Positions 45,161 to 54,628 of a DNA stretch of 64,000 nucleotides are shown one piece after another (the stretch's first letter is position 1; every line of letters begins with the position of its first letter). The stretch is from contig NZ_JIAL01000001.1 in the NCBI RefSeq assembly GCF_000688455.1, positions 2,635,001 to 2,699,000 on the forward strand, given 5' to 3'. Below the pieces are notes generated by a model. That model was not told the origin of the DNA, did no database searches, and saw nothing but the letters and a program-made list of their open reading frames with translations. Both the position numbers and the translations under genes were made by a program. The DNA comes from Pseudacidobacterium ailaaui (GTDB lineage Bacteria; Acidobacteriota; Terriglobia; Terriglobales; Acidobacteriaceae).

Positions 45161-45197
45161 GCATACACACTCCTGTGTGATCACCACATGTGTATGC
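45161..45197. repeat. Perfect 9-bp inverted repeat upstream of the DegT gene
   Basis: GCATACACA (45161-45169) and TGTGTATGC (45189-45197) are exact inverted copies with a 19-base spacer. They lie between the permease relic and the aminotransferase. Could be an operator or a scar of the event that removed the permease gene. Confidence 0.5.
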
Positions 45198-45339
45198 CGT
45201 GTTTCCTGTGGGAATACGACAGAAATGAGGCATGTCCTTCGTATTTATTAAGGACGCAGGGCGAATGAAGCTTCGTCCATAACCCGGAGAGTTGATCCTC
45301 AGATGGCAGATAGGGACCTTTCCCTGCGACAATCAATGT

Positions 45340-46443
45340 ATGCAATTTGTCGATTTAAAGGCGCAATACCGCAGGCTGAAGCAAGAAATTGATGCACGAA
45401 TTCAGACAGTGCTAGAGCACGGCCAGTACATTTTGGGGCCAGAGGTGGCAGAGCTGGAAGAGCAGCTACGGGTGCGTATCGGCGCAAGGCACTGTATCAC
45501 CTGTTCGAGTGGCACGGATGCACTTCTGCTGGCCCTGATGGCGGCTGGAATCGGCCCGGGCGATGAAGTGATTACTTCTCCGTTTACATTTTTTGCAACA
45601 GGAGAAATGATCTCCCTGCTGGGTGCGGTGCCTGTTTTCGTGGATATTGATCCGGAGACCTACAACATTGCGCCCGAAAAAATCAGCGCTGTGATTACTT
45701 CTCGCACGAAGGCCATTTTGCCCATCAGTCTCTACGGGCAGTGTGCAGACTTCGATGCCATCAACGCAATTGCACAAAACCATGGACTTGCGGTGATCGA
45801 AGATGCAGCCCAAAGCTTTGGGGCCACCTACAAAGGGCGTCATTCCTGTAATCTCAGCACCATTGGATGCACTAGCTTTTTTCCCTCCAAACCACTCGGC
45901 TGCTATGGAGACGGGGGAGCTTGTTTTACAAACGACGATATGCTCGCCCGGCGAATGATGGAACTTCGTAATCACGGACAGGACCGCCGCTATCACCATA
46001 CTGCGATTGGAATCAACGGTAGGCTGGATACGCTTCAGGCCGCTGTGCTTCTGGCAAAGCTGGCGGTCTTTGATGAGGAGATCGCTGCACGGCAGAGGAT
46101 CGCTGCTGAGTATGATTGCCTGCTACAGGATGTAGTCAGGACGCCTGTCGTGCGGGAGGGTCATACCAGCGCTTATGCGCAATACACGATCGAAGTTGAG
46201 CGGCGTAACGAGGTCGAGAACGCTCTCAGGCTGACCGGCATTCCCACGGCCGTCCATTATCCTGTACCCCTGCACTTGCAGCCGGCATTTGCAGCCATGG
46301 GGTTAGGCGAGGGGAGCTATCCCCATGCAGAGCGGGCCGGGATGCGGGTCCTCAGCCTGCCCATGCACCCCTATCTTGATAGGGACCAGATCGTGCGGAT
46401 TGCCCAAGCCGTGCACGATGCCGTGAAAGCCTGTTCCGCGTGA
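45340..46443 (+). CDS. DegT/DnrJ/EryC1/StrS sugar aminotransferase
   Basis: A 367-residue PLP aminotransferase of nucleotide-sugar pathways. It has the consensus start MQFVDLKAQYRRLKQEID, SSGTDALLLALMA, PFTFFATGEMI, VIEDAAQSFGA (PLP-binding Asp156) and the PLP lysine in SFFPSKPLGCYGDGG (Lys184). It transfers an amino group to a keto-sugar nucleotide, probably for a surface polysaccharide. No other sugar gene is adjacent; the nearest are at 29.5-31.8 kb. Confidence 0.92.
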   Translation: MQFVDLKAQYRRLKQEIDARIQTVLEHGQYILGPEVAELEEQLRVRIGARHCITCSSGTDALLLALMAAGIGPGDEVITSPFTFFATGEMISLLGAVPVFVDIDPETYNIAPEKISAVITSRTKAILPISLYGQCADFDAINAIAQNHGLAVIEDAAQSFGATYKGRHSCNLSTIGCTSFFPSKPLGCYGDGGACFTNDDMLARRMMELRNHGQDRRYHHTAIGINGRLDTLQAAVLLAKLAVFDEEIAARQRIAAEYDCLLQDVVRTPVVREGHTSAYAQYTIEVERRNEVENALRLTGIPTAVHYPVPLHLQPAFAAMGLGEGSYPHAERAGMRVLSLPMHPYLDRDQIVRIAQAVHDAVKACSA

Positions 46444-46488
46444 CCGCCTTCGGGAACATAAAAAATTACCACGTACATAGATTTTGCA

Positions 46489-46517
46489 TTGACAGAGTGG
46501 GCCGAGAAGAGAAGAAT
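46489..46517 (+). promoter_or_regulatory. Candidate sigma-70 promoter of the merR-type gene
   Basis: TTGACA (46489-46494) and AAGAAT (46512-46517) are 17 bases apart, giving a predicted start about 40 bases before the ATG at 46565. Confidence 0.5.
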
Positions 46518-46564
46518 CACATCAAACATTTCTGCCAGGAAATGTTTTGAAGGGCATTTATCTG

Positions 46565-47056
46565 ATGCTCCAGTGTTTTACCACTCGCGACGTCCTTCAT
46601 CTCACTGGCGTCTCAGCGCGCCAGTTGCAGTGGTGGGACGAACAAGGCGTGGTGGTACCGAAACGCGAAGGTCGCAAACGCATTTATTCGGCAGAAGACC
46701 TGATTGAAATTCTCGTGATTGAAGAACTTCGGCGCCGGCAGATCTCCTTGCAGCAGGTGCGGCGCGTTCTGCGTTTTCTGCGCAAGGAGCTACGTTTACG
46801 TCTGGCAGACCTTGCTCAGGGCAAAAGGGAGCATCACTTGTTACTGAGCGGCCGGCACATCTACCTTGAATCAGACTCCCACCAGATCATTGATCTCATG
46901 CGCAACACCAGCCAGCCGATGCTGTTGATATGTTTAACGGATGCAGTGAAGCATCTCCGAATGGATTTGAGGCAGGTTCTGGCCCAGGCCCCGAAGAAGA
47001 CCGCAGGTCCGGCCAGAAGCAAAAGGAGGGCACCGGAAAAAGCACAGACGGCGTAA
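46565..47056 (+). CDS. MerR-family transcriptional regulator
   Basis: A 163-residue regulator with an N-terminal MerR winged helix: FTTRDVLHLTGVSARQLQWW, GRKRIYSAEDLIEILVIEELR, then the helix SLQQVRRVLRFLRKEL. The C-terminal part (about 80-130) is a small effector or dimerisation domain without conserved Cys, and the tail is basic. The effector is unknown. I chose the ATG at 46565 over the TTG at 46547. It is followed after 52 bp by a zinc-ribbon protein. Confidence 0.85.
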   Translation: MLQCFTTRDVLHLTGVSARQLQWWDEQGVVVPKREGRKRIYSAEDLIEILVIEELRRRQISLQQVRRVLRFLRKELRLRLADLAQGKREHHLLLSGRHIYLESDSHQIIDLMRNTSQPMLLICLTDAVKHLRMDLRQVLAQAPKKTAGPARSKRRAPEKAQTA

Positions 47057-47108
47057 TTCCAGAATTCAGTCTCCGTAACAGAACCAGGAAAGCAAATCCA
47101 AGGAGGGC

Positions 47109-47375
47109 ATGATGTCAGCTGAATTGCAATGGCTTGAAGAATGGATACCAGAACAGATGGAGCCGGGAACACTCTTTGTGCTGGAAAATGCTGGAACCAT
47201 GGGGGATGCACGGAACCCTTATTGGGCCGTGCTGGCCTGTCCTCGCTGTGGCTCTCTTGGACTGATTACCCGCGGGCAGTTTGGTGGGCTTGAATCCATT
47301 ATTTGCGGTAGCAATCATTGCTCGGCAGAGTATTTCCTGTATGGGGATGAGATTGAATACCGAAAGCCCCATTAA
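47109..47375 (+). CDS. Small zinc-ribbon-like hypothetical protein
   Basis: An 88-residue protein I cannot name. Four cysteines (CPRC, then IICGSNHC) are spaced like a zinc ribbon, and aromatic residues follow (AEYFLYGDEIEY). A strong ribosome site AGGAGGG precedes two adjacent ATGs (47109 and 47112). It probably shares the transcript of the MerR-type gene. Confidence 0.75.
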   Translation: MMSAELQWLEEWIPEQMEPGTLFVLENAGTMGDARNPYWAVLACPRCGSLGLITRGQFGGLESIICGSNHCSAEYFLYGDEIEYRKPH

Positions 47376-47408
47376 TGCCAGCAAGGTTTCTGAGCAGGCA
47401 ACTCCGAG

Positions 47409-47441
47409 GGAAAACCGGACATCACCTAAGTCCGGTTTCCC
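47409..47441. terminator. Hairpin between convergent genes
   Basis: AAACCGGAC (47412-47420) and GTCCGGTTT (47430-47438) form a 9-bp stem that extends with flanking GGG/CCC across one bulge. No long T run follows on either strand, so termination is likely but not certain. Confidence 0.5.
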
Positions 47442-47455
47442 CGAATCTCAGCGGA

Positions 47456-48325
47456 TCAACGCCTCCGCTGGAAGCAATAGGTAATTCCTCCTGAGATGAG
47501 AGGATAAGTTTTCAAGGGTTCCAGATCATTTCTGTATTTGGTGACTTGGGCACGCAGATTGGCCTGTACCGTAGGGTCGGTAGCTACGTTCACGCAGTTC
47601 TGGCCATTGCTGTCACATACCTGGCCGGAGGTCAGCGCCATATCAAAGGCCGGGGCCCCGATAAAGGCCACGCCGATCTCAAAAGGAAACGAAAACTGGC
47701 CCTTATGCGGAATCATATTGCCCCATCCTGTGGTGATGGTAAAGGCAGGGTTGTGGGTATGCAGGCCAGCAGTCCCATTCCCCCGTACCGGATCAGAGCC
47801 GGATGAGTAGTAGGTATAGCCGTTGAGGGAAAAGCTGGTGCCCGGCTGTGCGGTAAAGGTGGCCTCCGCACCGCTGTCATTGTAGAAAAGAATTCCAGGA
47901 CTCAACTTCCAGCCATGTGCTGCAAAAGGGAAGTAATCAACAGAGATTCCTGCAGAACTTAAATGCAGATGGGCGTCCACATTGAACCCGTTGGTGGAAA
48001 TGTTATTGTCGGTAAAGCCAAAGACGCTGCCGGAGGCCCGGAGATTCAAATGTGGGCTTAAATAGCTAGCGGTTTGCATTCGGATGCCGAGCGTAGAGAG
48101 GTCCACCCCGACCGCAAAACGAGAAAATGGGCGGGGGGCCGTGATGGCGGAGGCAGGTGTCTGTCTTGTGATTGGTGTGCCGGAGGAGATGGAAGCAGCT
48201 GAGGAGGCGTTGACCGCAGGAACCTCATCAGCGAGTTGTGCGGCCGATGGCAGTGAACCAAGACAGAGTGTCATTAAGGCAAGCGCCAAGATCGCCTGCA
48301 CCGAGCGAAGGGGGAGGATACGCAT
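47456..48325 (-). CDS. Putative outer-membrane beta-barrel protein
   Basis: A 289-residue exported protein. The signal peptide ends near PSAAQ and is followed by a Ser/Ala/Thr-rich linker to about residue 65. Alternating hydrophobic/aromatic strands come next (FAVGVDLSTLGIRMQTASYL, NLRASGSVFGF, AGISVDYFPF) and a C-terminal GGITYCFQRRR. It resembles small acidobacterial barrel proteins of unknown role. Two Cys (VCDSNGQNC) may form a disulfide. Confidence 0.72.
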   Translation of the reverse strand: MRILPLRSVQAILALALMTLCLGSLPSAAQLADEVPAVNASSAASISSGTPITRQTPASAITAPRPFSRFAVGVDLSTLGIRMQTASYLSPHLNLRASGSVFGFTDNNISTNGFNVDAHLHLSSAGISVDYFPFAAHGWKLSPGILFYNDSGAEATFTAQPGTSFSLNGYTYYSSGSDPVRGNGTAGLHTHNPAFTITTGWGNMIPHKGQFSFPFEIGVAFIGAPAFDMALTSGQVCDSNGQNCVNVATDPTVQANLRAQVTKYRNDLEPLKTYPLISGGITYCFQRRR

Positions 48326-48578
48326 GTGTGCTCCAGTTAGCCAGGGTGAAACAAATACACAGACAGATATGCTTGCTAGGGATATCGGCTGGATTGTCTC
48401 GGGATATGAGAAATTCTACTTAATTTCATTCCATCTGTGAAAGCGAGGTCGGGGAAATCTGCTGTGATGGAATCAAAGTTCTTTGCAATAGCACAAAATC
48501 AAGCACGGTCCGCCAAGTGGACGGGGATTTTTGCCGCATCAGGGAACGAATATGGCAAGATTCGCGTAAAGCAAGTCT

Positions 48579-51125
48579 ATGCGGGTCATTGTTGACGACA
48601 TTCGCTATGGGTTAAGGCAATTCAGAAAGGCCCCCGGATTTACGATCACGGCCGTCCTGACTCTGGCGTTGGGCATCGGAGCCACCACTGCCATTTTTAC
48701 TTTGATTCATGCTGTCCTGCTCAAGTCGCTGCCGGTAACACGGCCCGAGGACCTGATACGGGTTGGCAATGAGGAAAACTGCTGTATTAACGGCGGAATG
48801 CAAGACAATTGGTCGCTTTTCTCCTTTGACCAATACAAGCTGTTCCGGGACAACAATCCTGAATTTCAGCAACTGGCCGCCTTTCAAGCGGGGCGGGACC
48901 AAATCAGCGTGCGCCGGCAGGGAAGCAGCCAACCGGCGGAAAGCTTTATCAGTGAATTTGTCTCTGGCAATGCATTTGATGCGCTAGGTATTCAGGCCTA
49001 TGCGGGGCGTCTGCTGCAACCCTCCGACGACCAGAAGGGCGCCGCCCCGGTGGCTGTGATGAGCTTCCGTACTTGGCAGCAGAAATATGGGCAGGACCCT
49101 TCGATTGTGGGTGCCAGCTTCATGATCAATGGATTTCCTTACACGCTCATCGGAATTGCTCCGCCGGGGTTTTATGGCGACCGGCTGGCTGATAATCCTC
49201 CGTCCTTCTGGCTTCCTCTTTCCAGTGAACCGCAAATTGATGGGGTCATGGCTGTTCTGGACCGTCCGGACTTGGACTGGCTGAACCTTCTGGGCCGTAT
49301 CCGGCCAAACACAAACCTGAAGCAACTGGAGGCCAGAATGCAGGTACAGTTGCGACAGTGGATGCTGAGTCCTCAAAGCAAAGTGCGGCAGAATGACCGC
49401 TCACTGATCCCCAAGCAGACACTGCATCTCTCTCCAGGTGGTGGCGGTGTCCAGACCATGCGCGATCAGTACAAAGACGGTCTGCGTCTGCTGATGTGGA
49501 TCTCCTCATTTGTCCTTTTAATTGCCTGCGCAAACCTGGCGAACCTGATGCTGGCGCGGGCGGCCACTCGGCGTCAGCAGACCTCAGTGCGCTCTGCACT
49601 GGGCGCTCCACGGACCAGATTAATCCGGCAGGCGCTAACGGAAAGCGTTGTGCTGGCTGTTCTTGGTGGCTTGGCTGGACTCGCTGTGGCCTACGGCGGG
49701 TCCCGGCTGATTCTTCATCTGGCTTTTCAGAAAAGTTTTGTGCCGATCGATCCTGCTCCGTCTCTTCCAGTGCTTGGATTTGCCTTTGCGGTTTCCCTGC
49801 TGACAGGAGTGCTTTTTGGCGTGGCCCCTGCCTGGATGATGGTCCATGCCAGCCCAATTGATGCGCTGCGTGGTACAAACCGCACGACCGCGCAGGGAAG
49901 TACGATGGCCCAGAAGTCTCTGGTCGTACTGCAGGCAGCCATCTCATTGGTGCTGCTGTGTGCTGCCGGCCTGCTGACGCAGAGCCTTCGCAATATGCAG
50001 AACCAGCATTTTGGTTTTGAGACGCAGAACCGCTACATTCTGCATATCGATCCGCAGATGGCCGGCTACAAGCCTGAGCAGATGGATGCTTTTTATCGTG
50101 AGCTGCATGATCTTCTGGCGGCCATTCCCGGCGTGAAAAGCGTGGCCTATTCTCTCTACAGCCCTATGGAAGGCAACAACTGGGGTACTGGGGTCTTTCT
50201 TGAAGGGCAGGCACCTCCGCCTCCCGGGAGCAATGACAACAATACTTCCTGGGTACGGGCCAGTGCGGATTACTTTGCGACCATTGGAACCAGGATCATT
50301 CAGGGACGCGGTCTAACACTGGCCGACACAGAGTCATCGCAGCCAGTCGCGGTCGTCAACAAGACCTTTGCCAAGAAGTTTTTTAAAGACGGGAATGCGA
50401 TTGGCAAGCATTTTGGCATTGATGGTCCCGAGCACACTGGCACATTTGAGATTGTGGGAGTGACGGAAGATACCCAGTACTGGGGACCAACAGAAAAAAT
50501 CCGCCCTATGTTTTTTCTCTCTGCTCATCAGTGGGTGAAATACACCGATGCAGACATGAACATGTTTGAAAAAGTCTCCCATTCCAAACTGGATTCTGTG
50601 GAAATTCAGACCGCTGGCTTTGTTCCCGGTCTGGAAGCTCAGGTCCGCCGCGCCATTGCGCAGGTAAATCCAGACCTGACCGTGATCGACTTCAACAGTT
50701 TTGCTGATCAGGTAAAGGGAAACTTCAACCAACAGGCCATGATTGCGCGGCTCACATCTCTTTTCGGTCTAGTGGCCTTGGCGCTGGCTTCTATCGGACT
50801 GTACGGGGTCACGGCTTATTCGGTTGAACGGCGCACAAGCGAAATCGGCATTCGAATGGCCCTCGGGGCGGACCGCCTTGCTGTGCTGAAACTGGTCCTC
50901 CGTGGAGCATTCCTCCAGGTCATCATCGGGCTTGCGATTGGGCTTCCCGCAACCATTTTGGGAGGGCAGGCACTTTCCAGTCTGCTCTTCGGTATCCGGC
51001 CCTATGACCCAGCCGTATTGCTCATCACAACGGTCATTCTGCTGGGTTCTGCTTTTCTGGCCGCCGTCATACCGGCACGCCGGGCGGCCAGTACAGAGCC
51101 GATGCAGGCGTTACGCATTGAGTAG
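48579..51125 (+). CDS. ADOP-family ABC transporter permease (duplicated MacB/FtsX)
   Basis: An 848-residue permease of the acidobacterial duplicated orphan permease type. It starts with the family's DDIRYGLRQFRKAPGFT, followed by membrane helix 1 (ITAVLTLALGIGATTAIFT), a periplasmic MacB_PCD domain (about 60-280), an FtsX domain with three helices (LMWISSFVLLIACANLANLMLARAATRRQQ, about 305-415), then a second helix (about 435-460), a second MacB_PCD domain and a second FtsX domain (about 715-845, ending RRAASTEPMQALRIE). No ABC ATPase is adjacent, as is usual for this family. The substrate is unknown. Overlaps the purB stop by 15 bp. Confidence 0.92.
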   Translation: MRVIVDDIRYGLRQFRKAPGFTITAVLTLALGIGATTAIFTLIHAVLLKSLPVTRPEDLIRVGNEENCCINGGMQDNWSLFSFDQYKLFRDNNPEFQQLAAFQAGRDQISVRRQGSSQPAESFISEFVSGNAFDALGIQAYAGRLLQPSDDQKGAAPVAVMSFRTWQQKYGQDPSIVGASFMINGFPYTLIGIAPPGFYGDRLADNPPSFWLPLSSEPQIDGVMAVLDRPDLDWLNLLGRIRPNTNLKQLEARMQVQLRQWMLSPQSKVRQNDRSLIPKQTLHLSPGGGGVQTMRDQYKDGLRLLMWISSFVLLIACANLANLMLARAATRRQQTSVRSALGAPRTRLIRQALTESVVLAVLGGLAGLAVAYGGSRLILHLAFQKSFVPIDPAPSLPVLGFAFAVSLLTGVLFGVAPAWMMVHASPIDALRGTNRTTAQGSTMAQKSLVVLQAAISLVLLCAAGLLTQSLRNMQNQHFGFETQNRYILHIDPQMAGYKPEQMDAFYRELHDLLAAIPGVKSVAYSLYSPMEGNNWGTGVFLEGQAPPPPGSNDNNTSWVRASADYFATIGTRIIQGRGLTLADTESSQPVAVVNKTFAKKFFKDGNAIGKHFGIDGPEHTGTFEIVGVTEDTQYWGPTEKIRPMFFLSAHQWVKYTDADMNMFEKVSHSKLDSVEIQTAGFVPGLEAQVRRAIAQVNPDLTVIDFNSFADQVKGNFNQQAMIARLTSLFGLVALALASIGLYGVTAYSVERRTSEIGIRMALGADRLAVLKLVLRGAFLQVIIGLAIGLPATILGGQALSSLLFGIRPYDPAVLLITTVILLGSAFLAAVIPARRAASTEPMQALRIE

Positions 51126-52409
51126 GACGCGGTCGAAGATCGCGTCCACATTTTTAAGTTGCCGCTCCAGAGCAAAGGTATGTTCAAGCTTTTCTGGACT
51201 TAGCTTTGCGGTAATTTCCGGATCATTTTTTACCAGATCGCGAAAGACCAGGTCTTCCTTCCATGCGCGCATGGCATGTTTCTGCACGAGCCGGTATGCA
51301 TCTTCGCGTAACATTCCAGCCTCAGCAAGATCGAGCAATAGTTGTCCACTAAAGATCAATCCGCCGGTGCTTTGCAGGTTCTTCAACATGCGCTGGGGAA
51401 AGACCAGTAAGTTCTCAACGAGGCTTGCTGTTTTGACCAGTAAATAGTCTGTCAGGATCGTTGAGTCCGGGAAAATGATGCGCTCAACCGAAGAGTGGGA
51501 GATGTCCCGTTCATGCCAGAGCGCCACATTTTCATACGCGGCCTGTGCATTGGCCCGCACTACGCGCGCAAGTCCGCTGATTTGTTCTGATGTAATCGGA
51601 TTTCGCTTATGCGGCATCGCAGAGGAGCCCTTCTGCTTTTCAGAGAAGTATTCTTCTGCTTCCCGCACTTCCGTCCGCTGGAGATGGCGGATTTCCACGG
51701 CAATCTTGTCCAGGGTTGCAGTTATGATTGCTAGGGCAGAGATGTATTGCGCATGGCGGTCCCGCTGGACCACCTGGGTCGCGATGGGGTCCGGTTTCAA
51801 CCCGAGCTTTTCGCAAATGCGCTCTTCGTGTTTAGGACTTAGATGGCCGAAGGTACCCACGGCGCCGGACAGCTTTCCGATCCGCATTTGTTCCGCTGCA
51901 GCATCAAACCGCTCCAGATTACGGCGCATCTCCGCATACCAGTTCAGCAGCTTCAGCCCAAAGGTAGTGGGTTCAGCATGAATGCCATGCGTGCGTCCGA
52001 TGGTCGGCGTGTGTTTGAATTCAATGGCGCGCTTTTTGAGGACTTCCATAAGGGCCAGAAGGTCCTGCCGGATGAGGGCAGAGGCTTCTTTGACCAGAAG
52101 GGCCAGAGCAGTGTCTACCACATCATTCGAGGTAAGCCCATAATGCAGCCAGCGCGATTCCGGCCCAACGTTTTCCGCCACGGCAGTGGTGAAAGCGATT
52201 ACGTCATGCCGGACCTCCGCTTCAATCTGTTGGATCCGCTCTACTGAAAATTTTCCTCGCTCGCGGATGGCCCTCGCTGCTTCCTGCGGGACGATGCCGT
52301 CTTCAGCAAGGGTTTCACTGGCTGCCACCTCTACGGCCAGCCAGGCACGATATTTGTTTTCTTCGTTCCAGATGCGGCCCATCTGCGGACGGGTATAGCG
52401 GGCGATCAA
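51111..52409 (-). CDS. purB: Adenylosuccinate lyase
   Basis: A 432-residue fumarase/aspartase-superfamily enzyme acting twice in purine synthesis (SAICAR to AICAR, adenylosuccinate to AMP). It has HYGLTSNDVVDTA, IGRTHGIHAEPTTFG and the signature GSSAMPHKRNPITSE. I place the start at the TTG at 52409, which follows AAGGAGG by 6 bases and gives the family N-terminus IARYTRPQMG. An upstream GTG (52430) would put the ribosome site inside the gene. Confidence 0.95.
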   Translation of the reverse strand: MIARYTRPQMGRIWNEENKYRAWLAVEVAASETLAEDGIVPQEAARAIRERGKFSVERIQQIEAEVRHDVIAFTTAVAENVGPESRWLHYGLTSNDVVDTALALLVKEASALIRQDLLALMEVLKKRAIEFKHTPTIGRTHGIHAEPTTFGLKLLNWYAEMRRNLERFDAAAEQMRIGKLSGAVGTFGHLSPKHEERICEKLGLKPDPIATQVVQRDRHAQYISALAIITATLDKIAVEIRHLQRTEVREAEEYFSEKQKGSSAMPHKRNPITSEQISGLARVVRANAQAAYENVALWHERDISHSSVERIIFPDSTILTDYLLVKTASLVENLLVFPQRMLKNLQSTGGLIFSGQLLLDLAEAGMLREDAYRLVQKHAMRAWKEDLVFRDLVKNDPEITAKLSPEKLEHTFALERQLKNVDAIFDRVLLNA

Positions 52410-52525
52410 AGACAGCCTCCTTGAAATCACTTTCTTTTAGTGTAATGAAACCATCCAGGAAAACTGGGCAGAAGAGTGCAGAGAGGGGGCCTGGCACGGG
52501 AATGTACCAGGCCATGGAAGCGCTC

Positions 52526-53386
52526 CTATCCGACGAAATCCACCTTCACCGGATGAGGGATGATGCCGCGTTCGTGTCCCAGAGTGAGGAGCTTGCGGAT
52601 GGCCTCACGTCCATCTTCGCCGTAGTTCAGTGTGCGCTCATTCACGTACATGCCGACGAATTTATCTGCAAGATTGGTATCAAGGTCGCGCGCAAACTGC
52701 ATGGCGTAGGAAAGCGCCTCTTCACGGTGGTCCAGCCCATGCTGGATGCTGTCGCGCAGGGCCTGTGTGACTTTGAGCATCACGTCCGTACCCAGAGAGC
52801 GCCGGATGGCATTCCCCCCTAGAGGCAGGGGCAGTCCTGTTTCCTCGCGCCACCATTGGCCAAGGTCAATGATTTTATGCAGACCGTTATGCGCATAAGT
52901 AAGCTGGCCCTCGTGGATGATGAGTCCAGCATGGTAGTTCCCAGCCAGTACCTCGGGAATGATCTTGTCGAAAGGAACAACAGCCGTCTCAATTTCCGGA
53001 GCAAAAAGTTTCAGTGCCAGGAAGGCAGTGGTCAGTGTGCCGGGGACGGCGACTTTGACCTTCTTGATCTCGTTCAGAGTAAAGCGCTGGCTGGCTACAA
53101 TCATTGGGCCATACCCTTCTCCTACGGAGCCGCCACATGCCATCAGCGCATAGTTGTCCTGAATGTAAGGATAGGCATGGAAGGAAATTGCGGTTACATC
53201 GTAAAAGGCCTCTTTCATGGCCTTCTGATTCAGCGTTTCAATGTCGCAAAGTGTGTGGGTGAACTTGTAGCCATTCACGCGGATTTTGTTCGTCGCCAGC
53301 CCATAAAACATAAATGCGTCGTCAGAATCAGGGCTATGGGCGATGGTGATCTCACGTATCCCGGCGGATTCAGCGGATGCGGTCAC
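52526..53386 (-). CDS. mqnD: 1,4-dihydroxy-6-naphthoate synthase (MqnD), futalosine pathway
   Basis: A periplasmic-binding-protein-fold enzyme of about 286 residues that converts cyclic dehypoxanthine futalosine to dihydroxynaphthoate in menaquinone synthesis. It has AHSPDSDDAFMFYGL, DIETLNQKAMKEAFYDVTAISFHAY, VAVPGTLTTAFLALKL and GLPLPLGGNAIRRSLG. A GTG at 53386 follows AAAGGA; another GTG at 53416 is possible, and no ATG is available. It shows that the organism uses the futalosine route; other mqn genes are not in the window. Confidence 0.85.
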   Translation of the reverse strand: MTASAESAGIREITIAHSPDSDDAFMFYGLATNKIRVNGYKFTHTLCDIETLNQKAMKEAFYDVTAISFHAYPYIQDNYALMACGGSVGEGYGPMIVASQRFTLNEIKKVKVAVPGTLTTAFLALKLFAPEIETAVVPFDKIIPEVLAGNYHAGLIIHEGQLTYAHNGLHKIIDLGQWWREETGLPLPLGGNAIRRSLGTDVMLKVTQALRDSIQHGLDHREEALSYAMQFARDLDTNLADKFVGMYVNERTLNYGEDGREAIRKLLTLGHERGIIPHPVKVDFVG

Positions 53387-53464
53387 TGCGAAAACTTTCC
53401 TTTCTACTGCAGACACACCATGTGCATCACGGTGTAATTCTGGAATGAAAACAGGTGAGAAAAA

Positions 53465-54064
53465 TCAGCGGACTGCTGCTGTTTCTATTTTACGCGCACG
53501 GAACCACCCGGTAGCGATACCTGCGGCCAAGCAGACCTTCAGCGCATCTCCGGCAAGAAACGGTACAACGGCCAGCGCTGCCGTGTGGGCCAGGCTCTGG
53601 TGCGTAAGCACAGCCAGCCATGTAGTCCCGGCCGCCAGAATCAGGGCGTTACCCGAGAAAGAGGCAACGAGGGCGGTCCAGAAGCTACGAGCGGACAGGC
53701 GGCGATAAAGAATACTGACCAGTGCCGCGACAACCGGGTAGGACAAGAGATAGCCGCCGGTAGGGCCAAGAAGCTGTGCTATGCCTCCTGGTCCTTGGGG
53801 GGTGAATACGGGCAGTCCGGAAACGCCTTCTAGCAAATAAAGGGCCAGCGCTGCGAAGGCCGCGGACGGCTCCATAAAGAGGCCCAGCAGAAGGACAGCA
53901 AATGGTTGCAGCGTCATCGGTACGGGCGTAAAGAAAAGCGGTACTGAGATATGCGCGCATAAGGCCACGATTGCGCTCGCTGCCAATACGGACACTCCCC
54001 AGCGGGACACGGAATGGACGCGGGAAAGATTGAGAACAACGGACTCTGCATTGCTTTGCGCCAT
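53465..54064 (-). CDS. bioY: Biotin transporter substrate-binding subunit BioY
   Basis: A 199-residue membrane protein with six helices. The BioY pattern is visible: VPLFFTPVPMTLQPFAVLLLGL, ALYLLEGVSGLPVFTPQGPGG, LLGPTGGYLLSYPVVA. It is the S-component of an ECF-type biotin importer and may work alone or with a shared energising module. No BirA box or bio gene is nearby. Ends a minus-strand set of cutA, a small membrane protein and bioY. Confidence 0.93.
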   Translation of the reverse strand: MAQSNAESVVLNLSRVHSVSRWGVSVLAASAIVALCAHISVPLFFTPVPMTLQPFAVLLLGLFMEPSAAFAALALYLLEGVSGLPVFTPQGPGGIAQLLGPTGGYLLSYPVVAALVSILYRRLSARSFWTALVASFSGNALILAAGTTWLAVLTHQSLAHTAALAVVPFLAGDALKVCLAAGIATGWFRARKIETAAVR

Positions 54065-54073
54065 AATTGACTC

Positions 54074-54220
54074 CTATTCCTGTTCGTGGTCTGGCTCAGT
54101 TGCCTTGATCGATATGTGCTCGTCTTGATTGCCGTTCCTGCGGATGTGGCGGGCAACCGCCACTGCCGTCCAGAGAATCGCAACGATACTCAGGACAAAA
54201 ATTGCAAAAAGCACACGCAT
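54074..54220 (-). CDS. Small single-span membrane protein
   Basis: A 48-residue protein: one membrane helix (VLFAIFVLSIVAILWTAVAVA) followed by a charged tail (RHIRRNGNQDEHISIKATEPDHEQE). It sits between cutA and bioY on the same strand, 9 bp before bioY. The ATG at 54220 lacks a clear ribosome site; a GTG at 54262 overlapping the cutA end is possible and would give 62 residues. Function unknown. Confidence 0.6.
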   Translation of the reverse strand: MRVLFAIFVLSIVAILWTAVAVARHIRRNGNQDEHISIKATEPDHEQE

Positions 54221-54245
54221 GGAACCATGTAGAGAATACCACTCC

Positions 54246-54563
54246 TCACTGAGAGGATTCACGCAGCCAGCGCAGGTATGCGCTGCTTCCCCCTTCTACC
54301 GGCAGGACCAAAAACTCAGGGACATCGTAAGAATGCATCTGGTGGAGCCTCGTTTCGATGGCCGCAAGCTTTTCTACATTGCATTTGATGATCAGCATGA
54401 TCTCCAACGATTCTTCCACAGCGCCCTGCCAGCGGTAGATGGAAGTTACGTTTTCGACAAGGTTCACACAGGCGGCCAGACGCTCTTCAACCAGGGTGCG
54501 GGCAATACGCTGCGCCTCTTCCCGGGAAGATGTTGTACTTAGAACAATGCGCGCCTCTTCCAT
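54246..54563 (-). CDS. cutA: CutA1 divalent-ion tolerance protein
   Basis: A 105-residue trimeric PII-like protein: VLSTTSSREEAQRIARTLVEERLAACVNLV, SIYRWQGAVEESLEIMLIIK, VPEFLVLPVEGGSSAYLRWL. The family was tied to copper tolerance in E. coli, but its real function is uncertain. Divergent from the phosphohexomutase gene. Confidence 0.93.
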   Translation of the reverse strand: MEEARIVLSTTSSREEAQRIARTLVEERLAACVNLVENVTSIYRWQGAVEESLEIMLIIKCNVEKLAAIETRLHQMHSYDVPEFLVLPVEGGSSAYLRWLRESSQ

Positions 54564-54628
54564 AAAACCTTCCAGAGATTAAGATGGCAATGTTAGATGT
54601 TCTTTGTGCATCTTAGAACAGGAGAACC

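Noticed and set aside
53417-53464. BirA operator or riboswitch near bioY/mqnD
   Set aside because: The short gap holds no BirA-type dyad; bioY is more likely transcribed from the cutA side.
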